From: Heterocephalus glaber
Taxonomy: Eukaryota; Chordata; Mammalia; Rodentia; Bathyergidae
Reading direction: 5' to 3'
Assembly: GCF_000247695.1 (NCBI RefSeq)
Contig: NW_004624747.1
Span: forward strand, 13,904,895 to 13,968,894
DNA: 64,000 nt
In this document: one piece after another, positions 1 through 15,965 of the stretch
How positions within the stretch are numbered: the stretch's first letter is position 1
How the letters are laid out: each line of letters begins with the position of its first letter
Notes under the pieces: generated by a model
What the model was told of the DNA's origin: nothing
Databases searched by the model: none
Seen by the model: only the letters and a program-made list of their open reading frames with translations
Made by a program: the position numbers and the translations under genes

Positions 1-2059
<2,059 letters not shown>

Positions 2060-2954
2060 TGAGGCGCAGTGTGGGGTTCCTCTGTTGCCACCAGCTGGTG
2101 TCCTGGGAAAGAATTACAGGTGGCATCCTTCTTGGCTTCAGTCCTGTGCTTGTGGATTCCATTAGACACCTAAATAAATGTCCACAGCAGAAGATTCTGA
2201 GGCTTAATGAATATTTGCATAAGCTAGATCAGTTAGGCCCCAGTTCAGCCCCTGTGAAACTTGTGCAAAGCTCCCATGATAAAAAGGAGACCATTCCCTA
2301 TGGAGGGTGTTTTAAGTCATTCCCAAAGGCTGCATAGTATCCCATGGCACAGGTGAACATGGGATTAATTTAACCAGTCTAATCAGGCAGAACAATTAGG
2401 TCATGCCTATTGTTTTTATAAGTGTAGTTAGCACCGATGAACATCCTCGTACTACTTTGTACACTTGTCAGACAGTAGCCCCTGATCATGAGTTTCTAAA
2501 TGTGGAGCTTCTAGGTGAAAGTGTAAGCATGCACACACATACACATATGTACACAGCTGTCTGTATGAATGTTCTGAAACAGTACTGGGGCTGAAATACC
2601 CTTCGAGGCTATTTTATTTATCTATTGCTACATAATAAGCCATTTCCCAAACATGGTGAGTTAAAACAATAGGCTATCATTGCTCATGATTCTGTTGCTT
2701 GGCTGGACATTTCTCTGTGTGGTGCCGGCAGGGTCCCCTGGGGTCACTAGAAAGTCTGACAAACAGCCTCAAGGGAGGGAGGCCACCTGAGGACTGAGAC
2801 ACATGACTGAGAGCCTGATAGCAAAATAATGGTTTGCACAGGGATAATGCACTAATCACCTTTTCCCTTTAAGGCAGGACGCAAAACTCATCTGTATACT
2901 CTCTAGTTTCCACGACATTGATAACAGATATAGAGTATTAAGAACAGAAAGTAT

Positions 2955-3043
2955 CTCACCAGGGATTTAGCTCAGTGGTTCCGCCACCTGCCTCGCAAGT
3001 GCAAAGTCCCAAGTTCGATCCTTGGTACCAAAAAAAAAAAAAA
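2955..3043 (+). mobile_element. ID-type SINE with target-site duplication
   Basis: It shows a tRNA-like A box (tttagctcagtgg), a B box (gttcgatcc) and a run of As. It is flanked by the 14-base direct repeat agaacagaaagtat at 2941-2954 and 3044-3057. Confidence 0.92.
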
Positions 3044-3076
3044 AGAACAGAAAGTATGTAATTATCTATGAACTCA

Positions 3077-3268
3077 GTTTTTGTTGTTGTTGTTGTTTGC
3101 TTGTTTTTGTTTTTGTTTGGTACTGGGAATTGAACCCAGGGCCTTTTGGACTGAGTTATATCCCCAGTTCTTTTTAAAATCTTTTTATTTAGAGAAAGGG
3201 TCTCGCTAAGTCACTAAATTGCCCAGACTGGCCTCAAATTTGCTGGGATTACAGCTGTGCACTACTGT
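3077..3268 (-). mobile_element. B1-dID composite SINE
   Basis: On the minus strand a 7SL/B1-like half (ending in the cctcaaatttgctgggattacag region) is followed by an ID-like half and an A-rich tail seen as T-rich (TTG)n on the plus strand. This joined order is the B1-dID architecture of non-murid rodents. Confidence 0.8.
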
Positions 3269-3339
3269 ATATTTATAGAATCAGTTTAAATCAGTATATA
3301 AGGAAAATTCTCATTCGTATTCCTGTCTCCTTCATTCTC

Positions 3340-3932
<593 letters not shown>

Positions 3933-4059
3933 TAAGCATTGCCTGTGCGTGCTTTGATGTCTCCAGCTATTGGGACGGGGTCTTGGGGTGGAGTGTGTGT
4001 TTCTTCCTTTCCTGCCTAGTGATGGAGGTAACTTGCACTGAATGTCTGGAACTCTGCAG

Positions 4060-4239
4060 GACCCCTGCCCGAGCCTATTTGGAAATCCCAAACCCACGCT
4101 ACTTGGGTCCTGCAATTTCCTCTGGAGCGATTTACCTGGCCTCCTCATACCAGGATAAATTAAGGGTCATTTGCTGCAAAGGAAACCTTGTGAAGGAGTC
4201 CGGCACCGAGCACCACCGGGTTCCCTCCACCTCCCGCAG
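4060..4239 (+). CDS. CIT: CIT exon (end of CNH domain)
   Basis: The acceptor tctgcag ends at 4059 and the donor gtacca starts at 4240. The 180-base exon encodes [20 protein letters not shown], then [20 protein letters not shown] and [20 protein letters not shown], and ends with two bases of a Ser codon. It contains the last beta-strand of the propeller and the start of the basic tail. The intron before it (3932-4059) is only 128 bases. Confidence 0.95.
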
Positions 4240-4589
4240 GTACCAAACCTTTCCCTTTCTTCCCTGGGGGAGGAGAGCACTGTCGTGCAAAGCAGAAGGA
4301 AATCTTGCTAAGCTGGTTGAAAGTTTCTGAATCTTTGCCTTGTCCTCAACCACAAACCACTCATTTCTTTGAGATCTGTGACCCTGAAATGGCACAGGCC
4401 TTCAGAAGCACAAGGAATATGGCAAAAGACTCCTTTATAAGTTGGAAGGGACCTGTCCCATCTCCTTTGGTAGGTATTTTCAGTGGTGTTATTAGCAATG
4501 GAGCATGGATTATGCTTCATACTTTAGCGAATACTTTGCTGTTGTTGGGCTTATGGGGAGAGGTACAGTATTGAATAAGCATATGCAGC

Positions 4590-4850
4590 TTAAAGCTGGA
4601 TGAGAGAGACAAGCAACTTCAGGCATGACACCCCTGTTGGTGGTAGTGTAAGCACTGTAGAGACTCAGGGGAGGGGTTTGCAGCTTTTATCTGGGGGCCA
4701 GGGAGGACTTTCTGGAAGAAATGAGCTACAGAGTGGTGCGAGGGAAGGCAGGAGTGCTTGGGCAGGAGGGAAAGGCTTGTCAGGGATGGAGATCCGCAGG
4801 TGAGAAGTGACGAGAGTGACCTGGGATTTCACAGAGTTCAAAATCTCCTG
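4590..4850 (-). mobile_element. L2-like LINE fragment
   Basis: The plus strand resembles antisense L2 3'-end sequence (ggccagggaggactttctgg, gagaaggcaggagtgcttgg-type phrases). It is diverged and lacks clear ends. Confidence 0.45.
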
Positions 4851-4970
4851 ATCACAATCGGAGTGATAATTCTTCTTCTTATTTTTTAAATTTTTACTTA
4901 GTTTTGAATTGGTGATCCAATTCCATGGTACAGAGTTCAAAGGAGTGTATAGTACAAAGTCTGTCTTCTT

Positions 4971-5098
4971 CTTTTTTTTTTTTTTAAGAGATGAGGTCTT
5001 GCTATGTTACATAGGCTGGGCCTGAATTCCCAGGCTCAAGCAATCCTCCTGTCTCAGCCTCCTGAGTAGCTGGGACTATAAGCATGTTCCTCCATGCA
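4971..5098 (-). mobile_element. B1 (7SL-derived) SINE
   Basis: A T-run (tail of the minus-strand element) is followed by gagatgaggtcttgctatg and cctgagtagctgggac, the antisense B1/Alu-type signature. Confidence 0.8.
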
Positions 5099-5210
5099 TA
5101 ACTTCTCTTCTGGCTCATTTCTCTCAGCTCACTTCACCCACCACTGCCCAGGTTCCTGCCCTGGAAGGAATACATTTTTAAAGTTTTGTTTCCACTTAAG
5201 ACACCTTGTA

Positions 5211-5256
5211 CGTGTGTGTGTGTGTGTGTGTGTGTACGTGTGTGCATGTGTATATG
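5211..5256. repeat. (TG)n microsatellite
   Basis: An interrupted run of TG dinucleotides with CG and CA interruptions; likely polymorphic. Confidence 0.95.
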
Positions 5257-5307
5257 AAAAATATACTGTATGAAAAATACACTTTTTTGAAAAAATAACT
5301 TCTGTGT

Positions 5308-5643
5308 TGATCTGTTTTGTGTTGTTAGAATGAATTGCCTGAAGCTAAGTAGCTTATAAATAAAATAGGCTCATGATTCTGGTCCAAGGTTTGGGGCTCA
5401 CATCCACTGACAGCCTTCTTGCTGCCAGAGTCCTTTGGTGGCTCAGGACATCACATGACAAGAGACAGGAGCACATGTATGTGTGCCTCTTCCGATCTCT
5501 GTCCAACCCTCATGACTTCCCAAAGGCTCCACCTCTAAACTGTGTAGTTGGATTAGGTTCTCACCCTTTTAGTACCTTGAAATGGGGATTAAATGCCACC
5601 ACTTGAATCTTTAGGGGACACACACCATATCCAAGCCACAGCA
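5308..5643 (-). mobile_element. MaLR-type LTR remnant (antisense)
   Basis: The plus strand carries the antisense order typical of mammalian MaLR LTRs: a sequence like aagtagcttataaa, then ctcatgacttcccaaaggct, then caccatatccaagccacag. It is a solo, heavily diverged LTR with no retroviral coding sequence. Confidence 0.6.
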
Positions 5644-5647
5644 CGTT

Positions 5648-5795
5648 CCTTATTGAGATCATTTGCATACCATAAAACCTTCCTTTTAATATGTAAATTC
5701 AGTGGTTTGTAGTAAATTCACAGGTTTGTGCAACCATCACCACAGTTTAATTTTAGAACATTTTTATCACCCCCAGAAGAAACCTTGTTTTCCCC
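5648..5795. mobile_element. old L1 3'-end fragment
   Basis: The core attcacaggtttgtgcaacc and atcaccacagtttaatttta is a common signature of ancient mammalian L1 3' UTR sequence. Confidence 0.6.
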
Positions 5796-6171
5796 AGCTG
5801 GCCTGACTGCCGGAGTCACTTGCCACCTTTAGCAGTTGTTCCCGCTTGTTTTTGCCTGGGCAAAGGGCTTTCCTTACCACACAAGCTCTGAGAACAAGTC
5901 TTTCCCAGGACATGTCAGACATTGCCAGTTTTCTGAAGAGCCTCTACCTACTGCCTCCAGTGTTTGCTAGACTGCAGGTTTTCACAGCTGCTGTGTGTGG
6001 TTACAAGTCTGTTGATTTCAACTTTACCACAGATCTAGAGGGGGGGGCATGGGTACAGTATAAGTGTCACAGAGGTTGCTGTTTTGAGATTCAGTTGTTT
6101 TTCTTACATAAACAGTGTTCAAATTTTTGCAACCGATTTTTACAACATACTCGGTCAATGTGATTTATTTC

Positions 6172-6253
6172 GTTTTTGCTGTACTGGGGATTGAACCAAG
6201 AACCTTGCCCATGCTAGGGGCATGCTCTACTACTGAGCCACACCCACAGCCCT
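6172..6253 (-). mobile_element. ID-type SINE
   Basis: The plus strand reads tactggggattgaacc (antisense B box) to actgagccacacccacagcc (antisense A box and 5' end). It is older than the SINE at 6843 because the flanking repeat is imperfect. Confidence 0.85.
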
Positions 6254-6262
6254 GCTCAGTGT

Positions 6263-6355
6263 GGTTTTAACCTTAGGAACTTGCTGGAAAAGCAGAAGTG
6301 TCAAATAACCAGGCATGTCTCTTTTGGTTTGGTCATGCCTCAAGAGAGCTTGAAG
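6263..6355. repeat. Diverged intron repeat, copy 1
   Basis: This segment resembles 7370-7462: both run from a ggttttaa-type start through taggaact(t/c)gctg to a cctcaagagagct or cctcagagagact end. By eye, somewhat over two thirds of positions match. I cannot assign it to a known repeat family. Confidence 0.5.
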
Positions 6356-6539
6356 AACTATATTTCCAGAATTTTGAAAAGTTGATTTTGACCATTTTTA
6401 CCAGGGTACCTGTTGTTTTTATGGAGAAACAGATTCTCAGAGGCCCTTCCTTTGCCATCCTGGAAATGCTCTTCTTCGTCCTTCTTGTACAAGCGGTAGC
6501 ATATTCTGTGTGTTCTCCTGTACCTTAGTGTGTCTTGGA

Positions 6540-7000
6540 TATGGGTTCATGTCAGTGTATGAAGTACCCCTTCATTTTTTATTTAATGCCTGCATCACAT
6601 TCCTTCACACAACCGTAACCTCAATTTATTTAAATGTTCCTTCAGCAGTGGAAATTTAGGCTGTTTCTAATCTGTTGCTGGAGTAAATGACCGATCTTAC
6701 ATCATTTTGCATCTGTAAAATCTATGTGCAAGATAAAGCTGTAGAAGAGAAATTGATGGGTGTCATCAGATGTGTATTTGCAGTTCTGTTAGGTGTTGCT
6801 GACTTTTCCTCCCTGGAGGCTGCACCCGTTTGTTTTATTTTATTTTATTTTTTCCCTGGTACCGGGAATTGAACTTAGGACTTTGTGCTTGCCAGGCAGG
6901 TGAGGTGCCACTGAGCTAAATCCCCAGCCTGCTGCACCCATTTGTCATCCCACCAGCAGTGTTAGAAGTGGAACTGTCCTCGTCTTGACACAAAGAGCTA
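6540..7000 (-). mobile_element. old L1 fragment interrupted by an ID SINE
   Basis: The plus strand resembles antisense L1 3'-end sequence (a gtggaaatttaggctgtttc-type phrase and catcccaccagcagtgt). It is split by the SINE at about 6843-6930. Confidence 0.6.
6835..6930 (-). mobile_element. ID-type SINE with target-site duplication
   Basis: A minus-strand ID element whose tail region on the plus strand is (TTTTA)n. The flanking repeat gctgcaccc(g/a)tttgt at 6819-6833 and 6931-6945 marks the insertion into the older L1. Confidence 0.88.
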
Positions 7001-7369
7001 GAGCCAGAGCCAGGGTGATGTGAAGGAATCTGGACGCCTTGGTCTCAAAAGGTCTGAGGTTATTTAACCCAGAGGAGTATTTAATAGACCTAGAATTTTA
7101 ATTTTCTGGGTTGATTTACCAGCCCTGCATGTCTACCCTCTAAATAGCTATGTGAACCCCCTGCCAGGCTAAGTGCAATGTCTGGAGCTCTGGATACAGA
7201 GGTGGGGAAGATGAGTTCCTTGTTCTCCAGGGGCTCTTACTTTGGTGGAAGAACCAACTCCATTACAAAATAGAAAAGACAGACATCTGTCTAATATTCT
7301 GTCACTATGTTCTAACAAGTCAACTTTCTTTTATTGATGTATTGGAGTGAACTTGAAATGTTTGGTCAG

Positions 7370-7462
7370 CAGGTTTTAATTCTAGGAACTCGCTGAAAAA
7401 TCACAGTGCCAATAACTGGATGTTCCTAACTCCTTTGGCTTGATCCTACCTCAGAGAGACTG
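7370..7462. repeat. Diverged intron repeat, copy 2
   Basis: Partner of 6263-6355 in the same orientation, about 1.1 kb apart. The pair could be an unlisted interspersed family or a local duplication inside the CIT intron. Confidence 0.5.
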
Positions 7463-8497
7463 CCCAGTGCTCCATCCTCCTCCTCTGAAATATCTAGATC
7501 TTCTCTGACTAATTTCCAAGTCATGCCAGAGACAAATCAAAGTATTACAATTAAGAATTTCTCCTCCATTTCTTCACAGGTTAGATGGCCAGATACCTTG
7601 CTTTTGGGGCTCTGTGTTCCATGTAGGGAATTGCTTATTCTGTGATTGAAAGCGGTTCCAAAAGCAGTGAGCAAGGGGCAGAAATAATGTGTTTGCTTCC
7701 CTGCTTGCTGCCAGGCATGTCTGGAAAATCAGTTAATTCTTAGTTGCCTTACACAATGGTCCTTTTGCTGCTGATGGCTTTGGGCAGATCAAACTGCAGA
7801 AGGCTGCTTTGGCTGGGTGTGATTCAGTGCAGGCCTCATTTTCCTGGTCTGTTTAACAGAGCAGGAAACATAACTCTTTGCAGACTGGATGTGGTAGATC
7901 ATTGGTCATTAATGGATATGTAGATGGAAGATTGCCCACTTGGCTTCGAATGATGAGTGTTTCCTTTCCTCCCGTTAATCTAAGCCGATGTCCTGAATGG
8001 TCTTCCCTGAGCCAGCCAGTCTCCCCCCGGGCAGGGAGCAAGCACCGTCCCACTTGCTTTACGATGGGCCCCTGCGGACATATTCCATAATTTCTCTCCC
8101 ATTACAAATAGGCTTAATGTAGCTCTCCTCCTTGGACTTAATCTTTTTACTTGCCTTCCATATCTCAAAGCTATATGGCTAGAGGTGCATATTAACCTTG
8201 ATTTCCAGACATTGAAATCTGAGTTATCTCAAATTTTACTGCTACACAGACAGCACAAAAAGGTGCCAGCCTTGTGAGCATTTATCTGAATCAGTTCCAC
8301 AGTTAAGAGTTACAGGGGAATGACATGCAGCTGGTTATACTAAATTGACCATTTATAGCATGGTCTCTGTTCACCAACCTCTCTGTTTCTGAACCTGGCT
8401 TCTTCAGAGAGGTAGTTAGGGCCATGGGTCTGAAAAAAATCCTCATTTGAAATATGCAGGTCAGGACCAAGGGGAGGGTTGGACTGGTTATATAAAA

Positions 8498-8607
8498 GGG
8501 GACCTGGGGTATGCCTCAGAGATAGAGCATTTGCCTTCATATGCACGAAGCCCTGGGTTTGATTCCAATGAACATACACGCACGCATGCACACAAAAGAA
8601 AAAAAAG
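8498..8607 (+). mobile_element. ID-type SINE
   Basis: Degenerate A box (ggggtatgcctcagagatag), B box (gggtttgattccaatg) and a tail of CA-rich then A-rich sequence. Confidence 0.75.
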
Positions 8608-9054
8608 TTCCCGATGTTTTCAACTCTTGCGTTGTTACCTTCAACCTCTGGAGGCCAGGGACATTTTTTAAGACAGCTAGACTGTTGTCTGCCCTGTTCA
8701 GTTTCCTAACTGTATCAGGTCTGAGCCCTACAGCCTCTCAGTCATCTTAACACCATGACTGAGGATCATCCATATTCTGAGCATCCACATTTTCATCAAG
8801 TGCCAAAGACTCTCGGACAGCCACTTTCAGGGAAGGTGACCAAATACCAGGCCCAGGAGTGAGACAGATGTGGCAGCTGACAGTGACAAGCACAAGCTTT
8901 CTCCAACTATTGCTTTGCATTAAGGGCCTTGGTGGATCCCTGACTTCTGGGGTGAAACAGGTTTGATCCTTAAAGGAAGACTTCTGTCTCTTCTTGGCTT
9001 TGGAAAATACCAGGTCAGTAGGATATAGTATGAGGTTTATATTGTCAAGCTGGC

Positions 9055-9255
9055 CTCATTGGAACCCCGCCTCTGCCACTCAGGCAAGTCACCTGTCTCC
9101 TCGTTCTTGTCTGTAAAGTGAGGGTCATACTTGCCTGTAGCTCATAGAGCTGTGGATTTAACTAGATTTAAACTATGGTTGAACTAGACGATAAGGTAAT
9201 GCATGGAAAGAGCTTAGTGCGGGGCCCAGCACACAATAGGCACACAGTAAATTAA
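9055..9255 (+). mobile_element. MIR
   Basis: The sequence runs from a ctctgccactcaggcaagtc-type core through ctgtaaagtgagggtcatac to gcccagcacacaataggcac, the standard order of a MIR. Confidence 0.7.
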
Positions 9256-9446
9256 AGCTTGCATTGCAACCAGGATGCTTGGTTTTTTGGTTGTTGTTGT
9301 AATCTTTGTTCTCTTGCCTGTCTTCACCACTAAAATAAACCAAACAGGAAGTCTGAATTCCAGGTCTGATCTCTTTCTAATAAACAGTGGTGATGCTGGG
9401 GCCTGGAGCTTGCTCAGAGAAGGGAAGTGTCCCATTGGGGTTGTGA

Positions 9447-10797
<1,351 letters not shown>

Positions 10798-10821
10798 GTC
10801 TGGGACCAGTCTTCAGTATAA
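10798..10821 (+). CDS. CIT: CIT last coding exon (VWDQSSV, stop)
   Basis: After acceptor ttctag (ending 10797) the exon reads VWDQSSV and TAA at 10819-10821. The frame is phase 0 from the preceding exon. The terminal QSSV is the class I PDZ ligand by which citron binds PSD-95-type scaffold proteins at synapses (established knowledge). This tiny coding piece heads the 3' UTR exon. Confidence 0.97.
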   Translation, partial: VWDQSSV

Positions 10822-11194
10822 ATCTCAGCCAGAAAAACCAACTCCTCATCTCAGTCTGCAGGAAAACACCAAACACACTATGGAACTCCACTGCAGGGGG
10901 TCCCAGCACCTGTCCACTCGGCCACCCCATGGCACATCTATACTCAGACCCATCTCGGCACAGACATCTCTGTCTCCAGGAGGGGCAGGTGGCCGAGGCT
11001 CTTTGGAGCAGTCAGAGCTCGGTGCCTCCTGGGCACCTTCCTGCAGTCATCTTCTTTGCACTTTGTTACTCTTTCAAAGCATTCATAAACTTTTGTACCT
11101 AGCTCTAGCCTGTACCAGTTCGTCAAAGGAACCAACCAGACACCAACTATGTGATTAGAATCCTAATTAGCTACTTCAAGACCCTAGGGTTGGT

Positions 11195-11291
11195 TGGTTT
11201 TTCTTTTGGTTTCATTTCTTTTCTTTTCCTATTTTTTCTTTCTTTCCTTTTCTTTTCTTTCCTTCTCTCTCTCTTTCTTTTTTCTTTTTTT
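11195..11291. repeat. pyrimidine-rich tract in CIT 3' UTR
   Basis: Almost unbroken T/C sequence of ctttt and cttcc units, on the sense strand of the CIT message. Confidence 0.85.
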
Positions 11292-13305
11292 AAAAACAAG
11301 AGAATTCTTAATAGATTTGAATAGCAATGCATTTCCTGTTGTAGTCATTTTTAGCTTAGATCACACCCTCAGGTCTTTGCCACTGAAATGTAGTGTAGAA
11401 GAGTCCCCATCAGTTGGCTAACCCCCTGATTAATGTAGCTTCATTCTTGTTCCAGTCTATTCTCATAGATGGCCCTGTTTTACCCAGGGTGACATCATAG
11501 CCAAATGTTTACTGTTCTCGTTGCCTTCTATGGCCTTGAACACTTCCCCTCCCACCAGCTGAGAATGTATGGAGGTCATCAGGCCTCAGCTTGGAGGCAG
11601 TGACCTGGGGCCAAGGGACCTCACTGAGCTTTCTTTCCCTGCCCCTCAGTGTCATCCACCCAGCCTCCTGTCCCCACTGTCCATGTGGCTTTGGCCAGGA
11701 AAGCATGCAATAGACTTGCTCCAGGCCCAGCATTAATGGGCCTTGGGGTTGGGGAGGGGACAGGGCACCTACCTCCTGTCCCCTGACAGTGTGTTGCTCC
11801 CCACTCTGGGAGGGGGAGGACACCCGTCCAGGAGCTCTGCATGGCGGTTCACTGCATGTGCTGTCCCCTGACCTGGCTGACCCCCTGGGTTGCTCTGCCA
11901 ATGTACTGATACCATCCCATAGCTCCCGCCAAATTGAGACCCTCTGATGACTTGCCAACTAACTAGCCACAACAAGCTGCAGCCTGTAGCACTGATCAAA
12001 CAAATAAAACGCTCAAGCCTTACGACCAGAGAAGGATTTCAGCAAACCACCACCTCTCACTCAATTTCTCCTCTGACCTTCACACTTCCCTGCTGAGTTC
12101 CCTGTGGATGACTCCATGTTCACACAAGATCCAGCACGGTTCTACCCCACAAAACTGTGACTTCTCAAATGAGCCTTTCCCTAGGGCTAGACCTAAGACC
12201 AGGACGTTGGAGAGAGAAGCCGTAGCTCAACTCTTCCAGCCCTACAGGGTTGGCAAGTCCCCCTTAGGTGCAGTGCGGCTCACCCTGTTTCTCTCTGCCC
12301 TCTTTTAGAGTGTGGGATTCCTGGCAACTGGTTTAGAACCAACCTAGAGGCTTTGCAGTTGGCAAGCTAACTAGCGGCCTTATTTCTGCCTTTAATCTCC
12401 CACAAGGCCTCTCATGCTTTGGATTCTCCATAACTCTTAGGCAGGCATGCCTCAACAACCAAGGCACATCCTAGGTAGGCTGAAAGGCAGACCTGTTTCC
12501 ACCACGGCAGGTGAACGTGACTGTGTCTTCAACCCATATGTCCACAGTTCAGGTCACTTTCCAGATTGCAACCTGGCCCAAATACTGGCTCCTTCCTGCT
12601 TGTCTCTTAACCTAAGTGCTTTCTTGTTTGAAATGCTCATGAACCTCCATGTCATAGCACCTTTGGCAAGTGTCCTGCTGTTGTGTTTTATGTGTTGCTT
12701 GGAGTCTTTGGGGTCATATTCCCTCCCTCCCCTCCCCCAGGGCAGATTTGATTGAATGTTTGCTGAAGTTTTTGTCTCTTGGTCCACAAGTATTTGGAAA
12801 GGTCACTGATAATTGGTCTTTCAGTCTTGGCATTTCATTTAGGATCTCCATGAGAAATGGGCATCTTGAGCCCTGAAAATGTATATTGTGTGTCTCATTT
12901 GTGAAATGCTTCCTGCTATATAGAACCTAGCTCTAAAGACTGTACATATTTACAAGAAACTTTATATTCGTAAAAAAAAAAAAAAAAAGGAAATTGAATT
13001 GGTTTCTACTTTTTTATTGTAAAAGGTGCATTTTTCAACTCTTACTTTTGGTTTCAATGGTGGTAGCTGTGGACAGCCATCTTCTCTGGAGGGTGGAGAG
13101 CCCCATGTGACCACCAAGATGCCAGCAGGAGATATCGTAACAGGAAATCACAGTCAAAAGCTTATTAGCATAAATAAGATTCTAGGTCTCCAAAAGTACA
13201 GGCTTTTTCTTCATTACCTTTTTTATTCAGAATGAGGACGAGAACACAAGGAATAATTCAAGATCCATCTTGAGAGGAATGAACTTTGTTGTTGAACAAT
13301 AGTGA

Positions 13306-13311
13306 AATAAA
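13306..13311 (+). terminator. CIT: CIT poly(A) signal AATAAA
   Basis: AATAAA is followed about 15-30 bases later by T/G-rich sequence (tttactttggtgtgatgatg), the expected downstream element. Cleavage is likely around 13325-13335. Confidence 0.8.
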
Positions 13312-15774
13312 GCAATGATCTAAAAATGTTTACTTTGGTGTGATGATGTCTTCTTTCCTTGATGGAGACCTTAACCATTGTCAGGGTTGGTGTAGGCTTA
13401 TTGTCATGGAATGGGACCTACTTTCTCTTGGGAGGTGGCAGGAGCCACACGGTGCTAAGAACCTGCCGATGTCCTGGAATCAAGAGCTTGGTGACAGGCT
13501 CTTCAAAGTGTAATGTTGTTGAAGTTTGGCCAGTACTTCCAGTGAACCATGAATTTGTTATTAAGGTCATTTATAGGACTGTGGAATTGGAAAGCTCCTT
13601 AAACAGTCAAATAGGCCATTTTGAAAGGATTACTTAACAGTGGATTACCTGTAATGCAGGTGACCAGGAAACCAGGTCATCTTGAGATTTCTTTCAGTAT
13701 GATGAAGCCACTGAGAATTTAGTAATGTACATTTCTTTGGAGTCAGGGGTCACAGCATAGTAAGTAAAAGTGCAAATACTTCTGTTTTTAACTAAGTGAA
13801 TTTTTACAATCTGCAAGGTAAATTTTCTCTGTCACTTTTTAGTTTGTTACATAAACTGGCTTGATCCAGATAAACATTAGCTTTGGCAAATAGTGATTTT
13901 TTTTCATGCTTTTTAGTCTTTGATCTTTTATTTTCTAATGAAGTAACTCTGACCATGGCCAAAATTTGACTTGCATGGTTGGATCTGATAGCTTGTGATG
14001 GGAGTCATAGATGAAATCCTGTTCCTTTTTTCTGTTACTTTTGGACATAAAAATCTGCCACGAGGTCTTAATTGTAAGAATGAAAATAAGTCATAAGATG
14101 AAGAGATGAAATGTTTGAATCTTTCTTTCCTTGTAACATTAGAAAAGTGTCCAGTACATACCATCCAACCATTTTGGTTACTGTCTTGAGGATTCTTGGC
14201 AGCCACGGACAACTTCAAAAGCTAAGTAAACATGGTTTGATTCCAAAAGAAATGTGCCAAGAAGGTTCTTTGGACCCTAAGCAACAACCTCAAAGAAACT
14301 ATTCAGTTGCACCATAAAACGAGGCTCAACCCTTTCTGCTGCCTCTCCTGTTTCTTAAGCCCAAATTAGATATGTTTTCTATGCTTACAACTTAATTTTC
14401 AGGAGACTAAATATGTTGAATGCATAGCAAACTTCATAACCATGAAATCTAGACAATTGGGCAAAAAGAAGATCATTTGATTAATAGGATTGAACAGCTA
14501 GCTTGTCTTTAGAATTGATTATCTTGAATGTGATTAACTTTAGAAAACATTTGTGCAGATTTAAGGCTAAAGTCTGTCAGCTAAGCAGGCTTTCACCCTC
14601 TTAACACCACAGTTAAATTGGTTTGATCCATTAGTTCTTAGCTAGTGGAGATTTTGCTTCCTTTCCCCTAGAAGCCATTTGATAATGTCTGAAGGAGTTT
14701 TTATCACAGGTTTGGTTATACACAGGGTGTACTACTGGTATCCAATGGCAGAAGTCAAAGATACTGCTAAATATCCTACAAGGCACAGTACAGCCTCTCT
14801 CCCCCAATCACAAAGAATGACCAAGCCCAAAAATGTCAGCAGTGCCAAGGCTGAGAAATCTTGGTCTATCCTAGTTATTCTAGTCAGATGACTTTGTTGG
14901 TAATTTAAATTCTGCTTATGGCGTCTAAAGCATGGGGATTGTGGCTCTAGGCATGCAGTATTTATATGAAAATATTTTTTATCATTTCCCTAATCAAATA
15001 TTGAAGCTTTAGTTTTCTGAAGCTGGGCAGGGTGAGGGTAGTGGAAATAGAGTACAGTGGTGATTACTGTTTTTCCTTGACTCTATCAATGATTAATGGA
15101 ACTCTGAAGGGGTTGTTAAAGAGTTAGAGGAAAGGACTTTGAAAATGACTTTGCTACTGTGTCTAACTTAGACTCCTTCAGAGAGCCACAAAATTAGAAA
15201 ATAAAATTGACCCAGTGTATGCACACGTGGAGGGGTCTCCTGTGTTCTCCCTGGCTGCTGGGTTTCCAGGTGGGCTGGGTGAATTCACTCTGGGCCTGGG
15301 GGAGACAGTAAGGGCTGGCCTCTTTATCCAGGCAAAGGCTCTTAAGTTGTGTGAGGTACAAAAGGAACAATGTGGTTGTGGGAGCTAATCCTCAAGGCAG
15401 AGTCCAGTGTTATTCCCAGAGAGAGCAGTTGGGCTCCATAGATTAGGCTTTTTCTGCTGCTCCAGCTTTTCAGATCCCCTCCAAGCTTCAGTCTCACATT
15501 AGTGACAACTTATAGGAAGACTTTTGTGGATGTTTTTTAATTAGGATGACTTGGGTTTTAGAGGAAATGTGTATATGTCCATTACTTCCTCGCTTTCTTC
15601 TGAAGACATTATAGTTTTTCCAGGGCAGAAGGCTCAAGTTTCTGTGCTCTGCTAACTTGATGGTTAAGTGAAGTGTTGAGGAGGGATTCATCAGAAGAAG
15701 GATGGTTTTATGAGTGGTCCGCAGACTTGGGTCTTCATCAGTTCATTCAAACCATTTGTGTACATTAGTGGATG

Positions 15775-15965
15775 TCTTAGTCTGTTTACTGCTGCCGTAA
15801 CAAAATACCCAAGACTGGGTCATTCATAATTTCTCACAATTATGAAAGCTGAAAATCCATGATCAAGATGCTGGCAGGTTTGGTTGTCTGGTGAGCCCTC
15901 ATGACTTCTCATATCTTAAAAGCCCTCTTACCACACTGGCCACGCCTGAATTTTGGAAGACACAT
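15775..15965 (-). mobile_element. MaLR-type LTR remnant (antisense)
   Basis: The plus strand reads gtcttagtctgtttactgct, then aaaatacccaagactgggtc, then gctggcaggtttggttgtct, the antisense order of MaLR LTR 3' ends. Only part of an LTR remains. Confidence 0.65.

Larger units (their letters stand above)
10822..13330 (+). other. CIT: CIT 3' UTR
   Basis: About 2.5 kb from the stop to just past the AATAAA at 13306, in line with the roughly 2.3 kb 3' UTR expected from human CIT mRNAs. It contains a pyrimidine-rich tract at 11195-11291, an earlier AATAAA at 12003 with no good downstream element, and an A17 run at 12972-12988 that could cause internal priming in cDNA. It is free of young SINEs, unlike the flanking introns. 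Confidence 0.8.

Noticed and set aside
11509..11958. 149-codon minus-strand open frame opposite the CIT 3' UTR
   Set aside because: No domain, no splice context, and a GC-rich region on the noncoding strand.
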